64,000 nucleotides of DNA from contig NZ_BBJJ01000006.1 in assembly GCF_000739815.1 (NCBI RefSeq), positions 124,001-188,000 on the forward strand, written 5' to 3'. The notes beneath the pieces were generated by a model. It ran no database searches and was not told the origin of the DNA. It was given only the letters and a program-made list of their open reading frames with translations. Source of the DNA: Paraburkholderia mimosarum LMG 23256 = NBRC 106338. GTDB lineage: Bacteria > Pseudomonadota > Gammaproteobacteria > Burkholderiales > Burkholderiaceae. The translations under genes were made by a program, and so were the position numbers. Each line of letters begins with the position of its first letter. Position 1 is the stretch's first letter. Below, piece after piece: positions 32,914-42,651 of this stretch.

Positions 32914-33909
32914 ATGAGCCATACCCTTCGCGTCATCTTTGCCGGCACGCCGGAATTCGCCGCCGCCGCACTCGCGGCGATCCACGAAGCGGGCTTTGCC
33001 GTGCCGCTCGTCCTCACCCAGCCCGATCGCCCCGCTGGCCGCGGAATGAAGCTGCAGGCGAGCCCCGTCAAGCGCTACGCGCACGAGCATGGCATCGCCG
33101 TTGCGCAGCCGCCGTCGCTGCGCCGCACGGGCAAGTATCCGCAGGAAGCTGCCGCGGCGCTGGACCTGCTGCGCGCGACGCCGCACGACGTGATGGTGGT
33201 CGCCGCGTACGGACTGCTGTTGCCGCAGGAAGTGCTCGATATACCGCCGCACGGCTGCATCAACATTCACGGATCGATCCTGCCGCGCTGGCGCGGCGCC
33301 GCGCCGATTCATCGCGCGATCGAAGCCGGTGACACGGAAACCGGCATCACGCTCATGCAGATGGACGCGGGGCTCGACACCGGTCCGATGATCTCCGAGG
33401 TCCGCACCGCGATTGCCCCCCACGACACCACGGCGACACTGCACGACCGCCTCGCGCAACTCGGCGCCAAGCTGATCGTCGATGGGCTCGTCGCGCTCGA
33501 GCGCGACGGCGCGCTGCCTGCCACGCCGCAGCCGGCCGAGGGCGCGACTTACGCCGAAAAGATCGGCAAGCACGAGGCCGCGCTCGACTGGCGCCGGCCG
33601 GCTGTGGCGCTCGCGCGCCAGATTCGCGCGTTCGACCCGTTTCCGGGCGGCGCGGGCACCCTGGATGGCGCGCAGCTCAAGCTGTGGGCCGCCGAACCGG
33701 TGGAGCACCGGGCCGGCTCGGCCGCCCAGCCCGGCGAGATTCTGGAGGCAGGGCCGGCGGGCGTGGTGGTAGCGTGCGGCGAGGGCGCGCTGCGCCTCAT
33801 GCAACTGCAAAAGCCGGGCGGCAAGCGCCTCCCCGCGCGCGAATTCCTTGCCGGCATGCCGCTCGCGGCGGGGCAGCGTTTCCAGCTGCCGGAAGCGTCC
33901 GCAGCCTGA
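32914..33909 (+). CDS. fmt: Methionyl-tRNA formyltransferase
   Basis: 331 residues. [12 protein letters not shown] at the start, [20 protein letters not shown] (10-formyl-THF domain with Asn-His-Asp catalytic set) and the C-terminal OB-like domain (LPAREFLAG). It formylates initiator Met-tRNA. Directly after def. Confidence 0.97.
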   Translation: MSHTLRVIFAGTPEFAAAALAAIHEAGFAVPLVLTQPDRPAGRGMKLQASPVKRYAHEHGIAVAQPPSLRRTGKYPQEAAAALDLLRATPHDVMVVAAYGLLLPQEVLDIPPHGCINIHGSILPRWRGAAPIHRAIEAGDTETGITLMQMDAGLDTGPMISEVRTAIAPHDTTATLHDRLAQLGAKLIVDGLVALERDGALPATPQPAEGATYAEKIGKHEAALDWRRPAVALARQIRAFDPFPGGAGTLDGAQLKLWAAEPVEHRAGSAAQPGEILEAGPAGVVVACGEGALRLMQLQKPGGKRLPAREFLAGMPLAAGQRFQLPEASAA

Positions 33910-34023
33910 GCCCGGCACGGCATCGGGCGCGCCCTGACGACGACTCGCGCGCCCGATGCCATGCCGCGAGCCGCGCGCTAAAATCGATGGCGCTTCGGCG
34001 CGTTTCATGGTCCAGAGGTCGTC

Positions 34024-34674
34024 ATGCCCGGCATCACCCATTTCGGTTTTTTCCTCGTCGCCGTTTTCCTCCTGAACGTGACGCCGGGCCCCGACACGGC
34101 CTATATCGTCGGCCGCAGCGTCGCGCAGGGCCGCGGCGCCGGTCTCGTTTCCGCACTCGGCATCTCGGCGGGTTGCTGCGTGCACGTGGTTGCCTGCGCC
34201 TTCGGTCTGACGGCGCTGCTCGCGGCCTCGGCCACGGCGTTCACGGTCATCAAGATCGTCGGCGCCGTCTATCTCGTGTACCTGGGCGTGCGGCTCATCC
34301 TGACAAGGCACGAACCCAGCCCGGTAGGCGAAGGCGCACCGCGCGCCGCGTCGGACGCCGCGCCGCGCCCGTTGCGCAAGCTCTTTGTTTCGGGCTTCTG
34401 CACCAACGTGCTCAATCCGAAGGTCGTGCTGTTCTTCGTCTCGTTCTTCCCCCAATTCGTGAGCACGGGCAGCGCGCACAAGGCCCTCGCTTTCCTGATG
34501 CTCGGGGCGGTGTTCGTCGCGATGAGCACCGTCTGGAACAGCTTTGTCGCGTGGGTGGCGGGCAGCGTCACGCAGCGCTTTTCTGGCAAACCCGGCGTGA
34601 AGAAGTGGCTCGACCGCACGGTTGGCTCGGCCTTCGTCGGCCTTGGCGTGAAGCTCGCCACCGCCACGCGCTGA
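34024..34674 (+). CDS. LysE/RhtB-family amino acid exporter
   Basis: 216 residues, six predicted membrane helices. The family start is clear: FLVAVFLLNVTPGPDTAYIV, with a later GFCTNVLNPKVVLFFVSFFP. Such proteins export amino acids or related compounds; substrate not evident. It lies 114 bases after fmt and 142 before htpX; no operon link is required. Confidence 0.9.
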   Translation: MPGITHFGFFLVAVFLLNVTPGPDTAYIVGRSVAQGRGAGLVSALGISAGCCVHVVACAFGLTALLAASATAFTVIKIVGAVYLVYLGVRLILTRHEPSPVGEGAPRAASDAAPRPLRKLFVSGFCTNVLNPKVVLFFVSFFPQFVSTGSAHKALAFLMLGAVFVAMSTVWNSFVAWVAGSVTQRFSGKPGVKKWLDRTVGSAFVGLGVKLATATR

Positions 34675-34816
34675 GGTCGCGCTGAGATTGAATTTTTCGC
34701 GCCCGCCCATATCTAACAAATCACTTACAATGCGTTCGCGCCAGCACGGCTGACCGGGCTGGGCGGCGGGCGTCCAACGAACGATTCGATCCCTGGCGGG
34801 TGAAGGAGCACAGCAC

Positions 34817-35668
34817 ATGTTCAACTGGGTCAAAACCGCGATGTTGATGGCCGCGATTACGGCCCTTTTCATCGTGATCGGCGGGCTGATCGGCGGGCAG
34901 CGCGGGATGATGCTGGCGCTGTTCTTCGCGCTCGCCATGAACTTCTTTTCGTACTGGTATTCGGACAAGATGGTCCTGCGCATGTACAACGCGCAGGAAG
35001 TCGACGAGACCACGGCGCCGCAGTTCTATCGCATGGTCCGCGATCTGGCCACGCGTGCGGAACTGCCGATGCCGCGCGTCTACCTCATCAACGAGGACGC
35101 GCCCAACGCCTTCGCGACGGGCCGCAACCCCGAGCACGCGGCGGTCGCGGCGACCAGGGGCATTCTGCGCGTATTGTCCGAGCGCGAAATGCGCGGCGTG
35201 ATGGCGCACGAGCTGGCGCACGTGAAGCACCGCGACATTCTCATCTCGACGATCTCGGCCACCATGGCCGGCGCGATCTCGGCGCTCGCCAACTTCGCGA
35301 TGATCTTCGGCGGACGCGACGAGAACGGCCGTCCGGCGAATCCGATCGCGAGCATCGCCGTGGCGCTGCTCGCGCCGATCGCGGGCGCCCTGATCCAGAT
35401 GGCGATCTCGCGGGCGCGCGAGTTCGAGGCGGACCGCGGCGGCGCCCAGATTTCCGGCGATCCGCAAGCGCTCGCCACGGCGCTCGACAAGATTCATCGC
35501 TACGCGCAGGGCATTCCGTTCGCGACGGCCGAAGCGCATCCCGCCACGGCGCAGATGATGATCATGAACCCGCTCTCGGGCGGCGGTTTGCAGAACCTCT
35601 TCAGCACCCACCCGTCCACCGAGGAGCGCATCCGCCGGTTGATGGACATGGCCGCCGGCAGACGCTAA
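34817..35668 (+). CDS. htpX: Membrane protease HtpX
   Basis: 283 residues with GGAG before the ATG. Two N-terminal membrane helices, the zinc motif [10 protein letters not shown] (about residue 132-141) and a further pair of membrane helices ([33 protein letters not shown]), then the metal-ligand Glu in [10 protein letters not shown]48B protease of the inner membrane in quality control, usually stress-induced. A terminator follows directly. Confidence 0.96.
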   Translation: MFNWVKTAMLMAAITALFIVIGGLIGGQRGMMLALFFALAMNFFSYWYSDKMVLRMYNAQEVDETTAPQFYRMVRDLATRAELPMPRVYLINEDAPNAFATGRNPEHAAVAATRGILRVLSEREMRGVMAHELAHVKHRDILISTISATMAGAISALANFAMIFGGRDENGRPANPIASIAVALLAPIAGALIQMAISRAREFEADRGGAQISGDPQALATALDKIHRYAQGIPFATAEAHPATAQMMIMNPLSGGGLQNLFSTHPSTEERIRRLMDMAAGRR

Positions 35669-35688
35669 GTGGCAAGCCGAGTAGAAAG

Positions 35689-35716
35689 AGCGCCTCTTTG
35701 GAGGCGCTTTTTTTTA
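35689..35716 (+). terminator. Terminator after htpX
   Basis: AGCGCCTC (35689-35696), TTTG loop, GAGGCGCT (35701-35708), then nine T. Confidence 0.95.
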
Positions 35717-36045
35717 TTCAACCGGTGACTGCGGCATCGCCGGGCGCATGCCGCGCGCTGGCAAGAGCCGAAACCCGCAACGACCGCTGGCGCGCGAGAA
35801 TCGACGATGAACGCGAAATGGACGCCGGTGAGCCAGGACGCATGGCGCACGTCATATAGGCGCCCAAACTTCGCGACGATGCACGCGGCAATATTCCGCC
35901 GCTTTCCTCATCCGCGCGCCTTGCGAGAATCGCGCGGCTAACGGCGTCGTGCGCCGCTGGCAGTGTTGCGCGCTCACCACGCTACAATGGCTCGCTTGTG
36001 CACCCTTGACGCCACGGTTCGCCGCGGCCCGCATCCGGTTTTTTC
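35717..36045. other. Intergenic region upstream of rsmB
   Basis: 329 bases after the htpX terminator. It must contain the promoter of the rsmB-DUF4390-ntrY-ntrX operon. I see no convincing -35/-10 pair, no RNA motif and no gene. Confidence 0.4.
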
Positions 36046-37578
36046 ATGACATCCAGCCCATCCCGGCGAGCTTCGGCGCCTTCCCACGACAAAAAGCGTT
36101 CCGCATCGCATGCGCGCCGTCAGGGGCCGGGGACGCCGACAGGCGGCGCCGTACGCCTTGCCCCCGATTCGCTCGGCTTCGCGCTCGATCAGGCCGCTCA
36201 TGCGCTTGGCGCCGTGCGTGCCGGCGCGGCACTCCCGGCCGCGCTCGCGAGCGCCTTCGCCGCGCTGCCCGCCGATTTCGCGCCGCACGCGCGCGGCGCC
36301 GTGCAGGACATCGCCTACCGGACGATGCGGCGGCTCGGCACGGTCGACTGGCTGATCCGGCAGCGCGTGAGCAAGGCACCGCCGCCCCCCGTCGCGAATC
36401 TGCTTGCCTGCTCGCTGGCGCTGCTGCTCGACGACGAATCGAGTGCCGCCTACACGCCGTTTACGGTCGTGGATCAGGCCGTGCGCGCCGTCGGGGCGCG
36501 CCGCGAGAGCGCCTTCGCGAAGGGCCTGGTGAACGCGGTGCTGCGCGGTTTCCTGCGCGAACGCGATGGGGCGCTGGCGGCGGTTCAGACCGACGAGATC
36601 GCGCGCTGGAACTATCCGCGCTGGTGGATCGACGCGGTGCGCACCGCCTGGCCCGCGCAATGGCAGGCGATCCTCGCCGCCGGCAACAGCCAGGGCCCGC
36701 TCACGCTGCGCGTGAACGCGCGCCGCTCGAGCGCCGCCGACTACGTGCAGCGCCTCGCCGCCGAAAACATCGCGGCGACACAGATCGGCGAGCACGCTGT
36801 GCGCCTTGCTGCCCCGCTGCCCGTCGATCGCATTCCCGGCTTCCTCGCTGGCGATGTGTCGGTGCAGGACGCGGGCGCGCAGCGCGCCGCGGAACTCCTC
36901 GGCGTGCGTGACGGCATGCGCGTGCTCGACGCGTGCGCGGCGCCCGGCGGCAAGAGCGGCCATCTGCTCGAACTTGCCGATATCGATCTGATCGCGCTGG
37001 AAAGCGACGCGACGCGTGCCGCGCGCATCGGCGAGAACTTCGCGCGCCTGGGTTTTGCGAAGGACGATCCGGCGCATCCCTCGCGTCACGCGAAGATCGT
37101 GGTGGGCGACGCGGGCGACCCCGCCGCGTGGCACGACGGCCAACGCTTCGACCGCATTCTCGCCGACGTGCCGTGCTCGGCCTCGGGCATCGTGCGCCGC
37201 CACCCGGATATCCGCTGGCTGCGCCGCGAGAGCGACATCGCCGCGCTCGCGCAGGAGCAGCGCCGCATCGCACAGGCGCTGTGGCCGCTCCTCGAGCCGG
37301 GCGGCGAACTGCTCTACGTGACCTGCTCGATTTTCCCCGAGGAGGGCGAGGCGCAGGCGCGCTGGTTTGAAACCACCCATGCGGATGCGGTACGATTGGA
37401 CGCGCCGGGGCAACTGCTGCCCACGGCGGACGGCGCGCCGGCCCGGGGGCCAGAATGCGGCGCAGCCAAAGAGGCGCGGCACGATGCCGATGGACAAGCC
37501 GCGGCGACCGCCTGCCCCGTTCCCGATCGCACCGCAGATCACGACGGATTCTTCTACGCGCGCTTTCAGAAACGGTGA
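36046..37578 (+). CDS. rsmB: 16S rRNA (cytosine-967-C5)-methyltransferase RsmB
   Basis: 510 residues. The N-terminal NusB-like domain (DFAPHARGAVQDIAYRTMRR) is preceded by a basic, probably disordered stretch of about 40 residues, so the true start might be a little later. The methyltransferase part shows the SAM site VLDACAAPGGKSGHLLEL, DVPCSASG and the catalytic Cys in YVTCSIFPEE. It methylates C967 of 16S rRNA. Its stop overlaps the next start (GTGA), so the following DUF4390 gene is translationally coupled. Confidence 0.94.
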   Translation: MTSSPSRRASAPSHDKKRSASHARRQGPGTPTGGAVRLAPDSLGFALDQAAHALGAVRAGAALPAALASAFAALPADFAPHARGAVQDIAYRTMRRLGTVDWLIRQRVSKAPPPPVANLLACSLALLLDDESSAAYTPFTVVDQAVRAVGARRESAFAKGLVNAVLRGFLRERDGALAAVQTDEIARWNYPRWWIDAVRTAWPAQWQAILAAGNSQGPLTLRVNARRSSAADYVQRLAAENIAATQIGEHAVRLAAPLPVDRIPGFLAGDVSVQDAGAQRAAELLGVRDGMRVLDACAAPGGKSGHLLELADIDLIALESDATRAARIGENFARLGFAKDDPAHPSRHAKIVVGDAGDPAAWHDGQRFDRILADVPCSASGIVRRHPDIRWLRRESDIAALAQEQRRIAQALWPLLEPGGELLYVTCSIFPEEGEAQARWFETTHADAVRLDAPGQLLPTADGAPARGPECGAAKEARHDADGQAAATACPVPDRTADHDGFFYARFQKR

Positions 37579-38168
37579 CCATCAAACGCTTCTTCCCGCT
37601 GCGCCTCGCGGCCCTGATCTGGCTCGTGCTCGCCGTGGTCGGCTTGGTGGCCGCCGCGCCGGCGCGCGCCGATTCGATCTCCGTGCAGCGCGCATCGCTG
37701 CAGGCCGACGGCAATGGCTGGAGCCTCGACGCCCGCTTCGAGTTCGAGCTCAACAGCAGCCTGGAAGACGCGGTCAACAAGGGCATTCCGCTCTACTTCA
37801 CCACCGACTTCGAACTCTCGCGAGCGCGGTGGTACTGGTTCGACGAACAGCCGGTGAGCGCTTCGCAAAGCATTCGCCTGTCGTTCCAGCCGCTCACGCG
37901 CGAGTACCGCGTGTCGAGCGGCGGCCTCCAGCTCGGCTTCTCGACGCTCGCGGACGCACTCGCCGTCATCAAGCATGTCACGTCGTGGCACGTGATCGAT
38001 CGCAACGATGTGCGTCCGGGCGAAACCTACACGGCGTCGGTGCGCATGCAGCTCGATGTCGCGCTGATGCCCAAGCCGTTCCAGATCGACGCGGTGAACA
38101 ACCGCGACTGGAATCTCGCTTCCGACTGGAAGCGCTTTAACTTCACGGTGACCGAACGTGCTAGATAA
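37575..38168 (+). CDS. DUF4390 secreted/envelope protein
   Basis: 197 residues from a GTG at 37575 that overlaps the rsmB stop. The N-terminus is a long signal peptide (LRLAALIWLVLAVVGLVAAA, cleavage near APARADS). The mature part is a beta-rich domain without known catalytic motif (LDARFEFELNSSLEDAVNKG). Found between rsmB and ntrY in betaproteobacteria. Its stop lies 11 bases inside the ntrY frame, so all four genes are tightly coupled. It may act on the outside of the sensor kinase; that is inference from the operon. Confidence 0.9.
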   Translation: MTIKRFFPLRLAALIWLVLAVVGLVAAAPARADSISVQRASLQADGNGWSLDARFEFELNSSLEDAVNKGIPLYFTTDFELSRARWYWFDEQPVSASQSIRLSFQPLTREYRVSSGGLQLGFSTLADALAVIKHVTSWHVIDRNDVRPGETYTASVRMQLDVALMPKPFQIDAVNNRDWNLASDWKRFNFTVTERAR

Positions 38169-40596
38169 AGTACGCCGCGCCACCAGCTTCAGCAGCGTCG
38201 TCGTCAAGCTGCTCGTCTCCACCGTCGCGTTCACCGCGACGTTGCTGCTCGTCCTGCTCGCCGCCGCGAGCGCGAACACCGAGTTCTTCGACCGCTACTA
38301 CGGCTGGCTCTATGCGGCCAATATCGTCGTCGCGCTGATCTTCCTGCTGGTGGTGACGGCGCTCGTGATCGTGATCGCCGTGCGCCTGAGGCGCGGCAAG
38401 TTCGGCACGCGGCTGCTGGCCAAGCTCGCGTTCTTCTTTGCGCTCGTGGGCGTGGTGCCGGGCGGCATCATCTATATCGTCTCGTACCAGTTCGTCTCGC
38501 GCTCGATCGAGTCGTGGTTCGACGTGAACGTGGAGACCGCGCTCACCGCCGGCCTGAACCTCGGCCGCGGCATGCTCGACGCCTCGCTCTCCGACCTGCA
38601 AACCAAGGGCCGCCTCATGGCCGAGCAGATCGCGAGCGGCGACGCGGCGGGCACGACGCTCACGCTCTTGCGCGCGCGCGACCAGTTCGGCGTGCAGGAC
38701 GCGACCATCGTCGAGCCGGTGCGCAGCATGTCGGGCGCGGCGCCGGAGATGCACGTGGTGGCGCAGGCGTCGAGCAACTTCTCGTCGCTCGTGCCGGCCG
38801 ATCTGCCCACGCAGCTCATGATCGATCAGGCGCGAGGGCGCGGCTATGCCGCGATCGAGGGCGAGGTGGACGGCGACCCGCATCAGCATGGACCGAAGGG
38901 CGCGCTGCGCTTGCGCGTGGTCACGCGCATTCCCGATGCGAACACAACGGACCTGCAACCGGTGGAGCGCTTCCTGCAACTGGTGCAGCCGGTGCCGGCC
39001 GCGCTCGCGCGCAACGCCGACGCCGTGCAGCGCGCCTATCGCGAGTACCAGGAAAAGGCGCTCGGCCGCACGGGCCTGCGCAAGATGTACATCGGCACGC
39101 TCACGCTCGCGCTCTTTCTCGCGACCTTCGTCGCGATGATGCTCGCGCTCGCGCTCGGCAACCAGCTTGCACGGCCGCTCTTCCTGCTCGCACAGGGCAC
39201 GAAGGAAGTGACCGAGGGCGACTACACGCCCAAGCGCGAAATCAAGTCACGCGACGAACTGGGCTTCCTCACGCAGTCGTTCAACGCGATGACGCGCCAG
39301 CTTTCCGAAGCGCGCCAGGCCGTCGAAAAGAATCGCGTCGCGCTGGAGCACTCGAAGGCGTATCTCGAAAGCATCCTGGCGAACCTCACGGCGGGCGTGT
39401 TCGTGTTCGACCGCCAGTTCCGCCTCACGACGGCGAACCCCGGCGCGGAACGCATTTTCCGTCAGCCGTTCGAGACGCAGCTCGGCGTGGCGCTCGACCA
39501 TATCGGCGCGCTCACGGAGTTCGGCGCGATGGTGCGCAAGGCGTTCGCCGACCAGGAAGCGTCGCGCACGGATCGCGAAGGCGGCGATCCAGATCGCGGG
39601 CACTGGCAGCAGCAGTTCTCGGTGCCGATTCCGGGCGAGACCGATCCGCTCACGCTGCTCGTGCGCGGCGCGCGGCTCGTTTCCGACACGGGACGCGACG
39701 CGGGCGACATGCAGACTTCGGGCTATGTCGTGGTGTTCGACGACATCTCCGACGTGATCTCGGCGCAGCGCTCGGTGGCGTGGGGCGAAGTCGCGCGGCG
39801 CCTCGCGCACGAGATCAAGAATCCACTCACGCCAATCCAGCTCTCGGCCGAGCGCCTGCAGATGAAGCTCACCGACAAGCTCGCGCCAACGGATGCCGAA
39901 GTGCTCAGGCGCGGCGCGACGACGATCGTGAACCAGGTCGCGGCGATGAAGCAGATGGTCGACAACTTCCGCGACTACGCACGCACGCCGCCCGCGGTGC
40001 TCGCGAACCTGCAGCTCAACGAGCTCGTGAGCGAGGTGCTCACGCTCTACGGCGCGGAAGAAGGCAAGAGCGCGATCAAGGTCGAGCTTTCGGAGTTGCC
40101 CGTGATACGCGGGGACGCGACGCAATTGCGCCAGGTGATCCACAACCTGCTGCAAAACGCGCAGGACGCCGTGGCCGACACCGGGAATCCACGCGTGACG
40201 CTCGAGACGCGCGCCGTAGAATACGGTGACCCCGACGCGCAAGGCCGCACGCGCGTGGCGGTGCGTCTCACGGTATCGGACAACGGTCCGGGTTTCCCGG
40301 CGCGCATCCTCACGCGCGCTTTCGAACCCTATGTGACGACCAAGGCCAAAGGAACAGGACTCGGGCTTGCGATGGTCAAGAAGATCGTCGACGAGCACGG
40401 CGCGCGCATCGACATCCGCAATCGACTGAGAGCGGGCGACGTGATCGAAGGCGCGCAGATCTCGATTCTCTTTCTCCAGCTGGCAGACGATGCCGCCACG
40501 CCTGGCCCCGGTGGAACCAGCACATCGGGCGAACGGCAGGCGCATGCCGCGACGGAGCAGGAATCAAAAGCAACAGTGCAGACAAGGGCAGCGTAA
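38158..40596 (+). CDS. ntrY: NtrY-like membrane sensor histidine kinase
   Basis: 812 residues from a GTG at 38158. Membrane helices lie near the N-terminus (VVVKLLVSTVAFTATLLLVL; a second and third pair to about residue 120), then a periplasmic region, another helix near 310-330, HAMP, PAS, HisKA with His551 (RRLAHEIKNPLTPIQLSAER) and HATPase (NLLQNAQDA, DNGPGF, GTGLGLAMVKKIV). It phosphorylates the NtrX-like regulator encoded next. In other bacteria NtrYX responds to nitrogen, redox or envelope cues; the local signal is not known. Confidence 0.93.
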   Translation: MLDKVRRATSFSSVVVKLLVSTVAFTATLLLVLLAAASANTEFFDRYYGWLYAANIVVALIFLLVVTALVIVIAVRLRRGKFGTRLLAKLAFFFALVGVVPGGIIYIVSYQFVSRSIESWFDVNVETALTAGLNLGRGMLDASLSDLQTKGRLMAEQIASGDAAGTTLTLLRARDQFGVQDATIVEPVRSMSGAAPEMHVVAQASSNFSSLVPADLPTQLMIDQARGRGYAAIEGEVDGDPHQHGPKGALRLRVVTRIPDANTTDLQPVERFLQLVQPVPAALARNADAVQRAYREYQEKALGRTGLRKMYIGTLTLALFLATFVAMMLALALGNQLARPLFLLAQGTKEVTEGDYTPKREIKSRDELGFLTQSFNAMTRQLSEARQAVEKNRVALEHSKAYLESILANLTAGVFVFDRQFRLTTANPGAERIFRQPFETQLGVALDHIGALTEFGAMVRKAFADQEASRTDREGGDPDRGHWQQQFSVPIPGETDPLTLLVRGARLVSDTGRDAGDMQTSGYVVVFDDISDVISAQRSVAWGEVARRLAHEIKNPLTPIQLSAERLQMKLTDKLAPTDAEVLRRGATTIVNQVAAMKQMVDNFRDYARTPPAVLANLQLNELVSEVLTLYGAEEGKSAIKVELSELPVIRGDATQLRQVIHNLLQNAQDAVADTGNPRVTLETRAVEYGDPDAQGRTRVAVRLTVSDNGPGFPARILTRAFEPYVTTKAKGTGLGLAMVKKIVDEHGARIDIRNRLRAGDVIEGAQISILFLQLADDAATPGPGGTSTSGERQAHAATEQESKATVQTRAA

Positions 40597-41301
40597 ATGG
40601 CAACCATCCTGGTGGTAGATGATGAAATGGGCATCCGGGAATTGCTCTCGGAGATCCTTAGCGACGAAGGGCACGTGGTGGAGCTCGCGGAAGATGCGCA
40701 ACAGGCGCGCGACTTCCGGCAGCGCCAGGTGCCCGATCTCGTGCTGCTCGATATCTGGATGCCGGACACCGATGGCGTGACCCTGCTCAAGGAGTGGGCC
40801 GCGCAGGGCCAGCTCACGATGCCGGTCATCATGATGTCGGGGCACGCGACCATCGACACCGCCGTCGAGGCGACCAAGATCGGCGCGCTCAACTTTCTCG
40901 AAAAGCCGATCGCGCTGCAAAAGCTGCTGAAGGCGGTCGAGCAGGGTCTCGCGCGCGGCACCGCAGCGCCGGTCTCGCCCACTGGGGCGGGCGCAACGGG
41001 GAAATCGGCGGCGGGCGGCCCTGCGGTCGTGGCATCGGCGGCGGCGCTGCCGGTGCTGGGCGCCGACGGCGTGCACGGCATGCAGGCCGGCGCAACGGCG
41101 ACGCAAACCGCTTCGATCTCGTTCGATATTCCGCTGCGCGATGCGCGCGACGCGTTCGAGCGCGCCTACTTCGAGTACCACCTGGCACGCGAGAACGGCA
41201 GCATGACGCGCGTGGCCGAAAAGACGGGACTCGAGCGCACGCACCTGTATCGCAAGCTCAAGCAGCTCGGCGTGGACCTCGGCAAGAGCAAGGGCGAATG
41301 A
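40597..41301 (+). CDS. ntrX: Short NtrX-like response regulator lacking the AAA+ domain
   Basis: 234 residues, starting directly after the ntrY stop. The receiver domain (1-120) has the acidic pocket (VVDDE), phospho-acceptor Asp52 (LVLLDIWMPD), Thr/Ser switch and Lys (LEKPIAL). A flexible Ala/Gly-rich linker (about 125-170) leads to a Fis-type DNA-binding helix-turn-helix (ENGSMTRVAEKTGLERTHLY). Classic NtrX (about 450 residues) has a sigma-54-activating ATPase between these parts; it is absent. It should therefore act without sigma-54 contact, as repressor or DNA-binding activator. Confidence 0.92.
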   Translation: MATILVVDDEMGIRELLSEILSDEGHVVELAEDAQQARDFRQRQVPDLVLLDIWMPDTDGVTLLKEWAAQGQLTMPVIMMSGHATIDTAVEATKIGALNFLEKPIALQKLLKAVEQGLARGTAAPVSPTGAGATGKSAAGGPAVVASAAALPVLGADGVHGMQAGATATQTASISFDIPLRDARDAFERAYFEYHLARENGSMTRVAEKTGLERTHLYRKLKQLGVDLGKSKGE

Positions 41302-41354
41302 AGCGCCAAGGCGAGGCGAGCGAAACCGCTGGCGAACGGATTTTGCCAAAACAC

Positions 41355-41383
41355 TTGCGCAAGCCCGTATAGCACGCTATACT
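41355..41383 (+). promoter_or_regulatory. Promoter of tRNA-Phe
   Basis: TTGCGC (41355-41360), exactly 17 bases, TATACT (41378-41383), then 14 bases to the tRNA 5' end. Confidence 0.8.
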
Positions 41384-41397
41384 CTTCTTTCTTCGTT

Positions 41398-41473
41398 GGC
41401 CCGGTAGCTCAGTTGGTAGAGCAGCGGATTGAAAATCCGCGTGTCGGTGGTTCGATTCCGCCCCAGGCCACCA
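41398..41473 (+). tRNA. tRNA-Phe (anticodon GAA)
   Basis: 76 bases with encoded CCA: acceptor GGCCCGG / CCAGGCC, D arm GCTC...GAGC, anticodon stem GCGGA/TCCGC with loop TTGAAAA (anticodon GAA), T arm GGTGG/CCGCC with loop TTCGATT. One acceptor pair is a C5-A68 mismatch. Everything else is regular, so it is probably functional. Confidence 0.95.
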
Positions 41474-41479
41474 GAATGC

Positions 41480-41514
41480 AGCCCCAGGAGATCGTACGAT
41501 TCCTGGGGCTTTTT
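41480..41514 (+). terminator. Terminator of tRNA-Phe
   Basis: AGCCCCAGGA (41480-41489) pairs with TCCTGGGGCT (41501-41510), followed by TTTT. The 11-base loop contains the palindrome ATCGTACGAT. Confidence 0.92.
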
Positions 41515-41742
41515 CGTTGTTTTTCGTGATCCGGCCGGTTGAAACTGCGTCCGAAGATGCGGCAGGCAGATTCCGGCAATGGCCGCACATCGACGGTATT
41601 CGGGCTATAAGGGTGCGCCGATGCCCGGCCGAGGGCCCCGGCCTATACTGCATGAGCCGGCGCGCCTGATCCGCGGCGGTCCGCCCGGGTGTATCGAGCA
41701 ACGAAAGCATTCGCGCGGAAACCTCATACACGGAGTTTCACG

Positions 41743-42474
41743 GTGACTCGAACAGAAGCCAAGGGCGCGCTCGTACTGTTTTCCGGCGGCCAGGATTCGG
41801 CCACGTGCCTCGCATGGGCGCTCGACCGCTACGAGACCGTCGAGACGCTCGGCTTCGACTACGGCCAGCGTCATCGCGTCGAACTGGAATGCCGCGAGGG
41901 TTTCCGCGCGGCGATTGCGCGTACGTTCCCCGCGTGGGGCGAGCGCCTCGGCGACGATCACATGATCGATCTCTCGGTGCTCGGCTCGATCAGCGACACG
42001 GCCATGACGCGCGAGATCGAGATCGAAACGGCCGCGAGCGGCCTGCCGAACACCTTCGTGCCGGGCCGCAATCTGATGTTCATGCAGATCGCCGCGGCGA
42101 TCGCTTACCGTCGTGGGCTCAGGGTACTCGTGGGCGGCATGTGCGAGACCGACTTTTCGGGCTACCCCGATTGCCGCGACGACACGATGAAGGCGCTGCA
42201 AGTCACGCTCAATCTCGGCATGGACACGCGCTTTCTGCTGGAAACGCCGCTCATGTGGCTCGACAAGGCCGACACGTGGCGGCTCGCCGAAAAGCTGGGC
42301 GGCGAGGCGCTGGTGGACATGGTGCGCGTCGAGACGCATACCTGCTATCTGGGCGAGCGCGCCGAGCTTCACGCGTGGGGCTTCGGCTGCGGCGAGTGCC
42401 CGGCGTGCAAGTTGCGCAAGCGTGGCTACGAAGCGTATCTCGCCGGCGAACACGTGACGGAAGCGCCGGTCTGA
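41743..42474 (+). CDS. queC: 7-cyano-7-deazaguanine synthase QueC
   Basis: 243 residues from a GTG at 41743 ([20 protein letters not shown]), with GGAG 9 bases before; the upstream extension is not family-like. PP-loop ATP site [15 protein letters not shown] and the C-terminal zinc site [15 protein letters not shown]. It converts 7-carboxy-7-deazaguanine to preQ0, a late step in queuosine precursor synthesis. queE and queD follow in order of an operon (gaps of 177 and 6 bases). Confidence 0.96.
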   Translation: MTRTEAKGALVLFSGGQDSATCLAWALDRYETVETLGFDYGQRHRVELECREGFRAAIARTFPAWGERLGDDHMIDLSVLGSISDTAMTREIEIETAASGLPNTFVPGRNLMFMQIAAAIAYRRGLRVLVGGMCETDFSGYPDCRDDTMKALQVTLNLGMDTRFLLETPLMWLDKADTWRLAEKLGGEALVDMVRVETHTCYLGERAELHAWGFGCGECPACKLRKRGYEAYLAGEHVTEAPV

Positions 42475-42651
42475 GCCACAAGTCCGGGCGTCCAGAGTGA
42501 CGATGGAAGCGGGCGGCGCACGGGCGGCGCGCCCTGCCAAACGCGATGAACCCGCGCCCGAAGATCAACCGGCTTCGCACGAGCCGCTTTGCTCGTGAGC
42601 CGGATTCGTGGCCGACGCGGGCCACATCATGAGCCACAATCAGGCAGCAGC

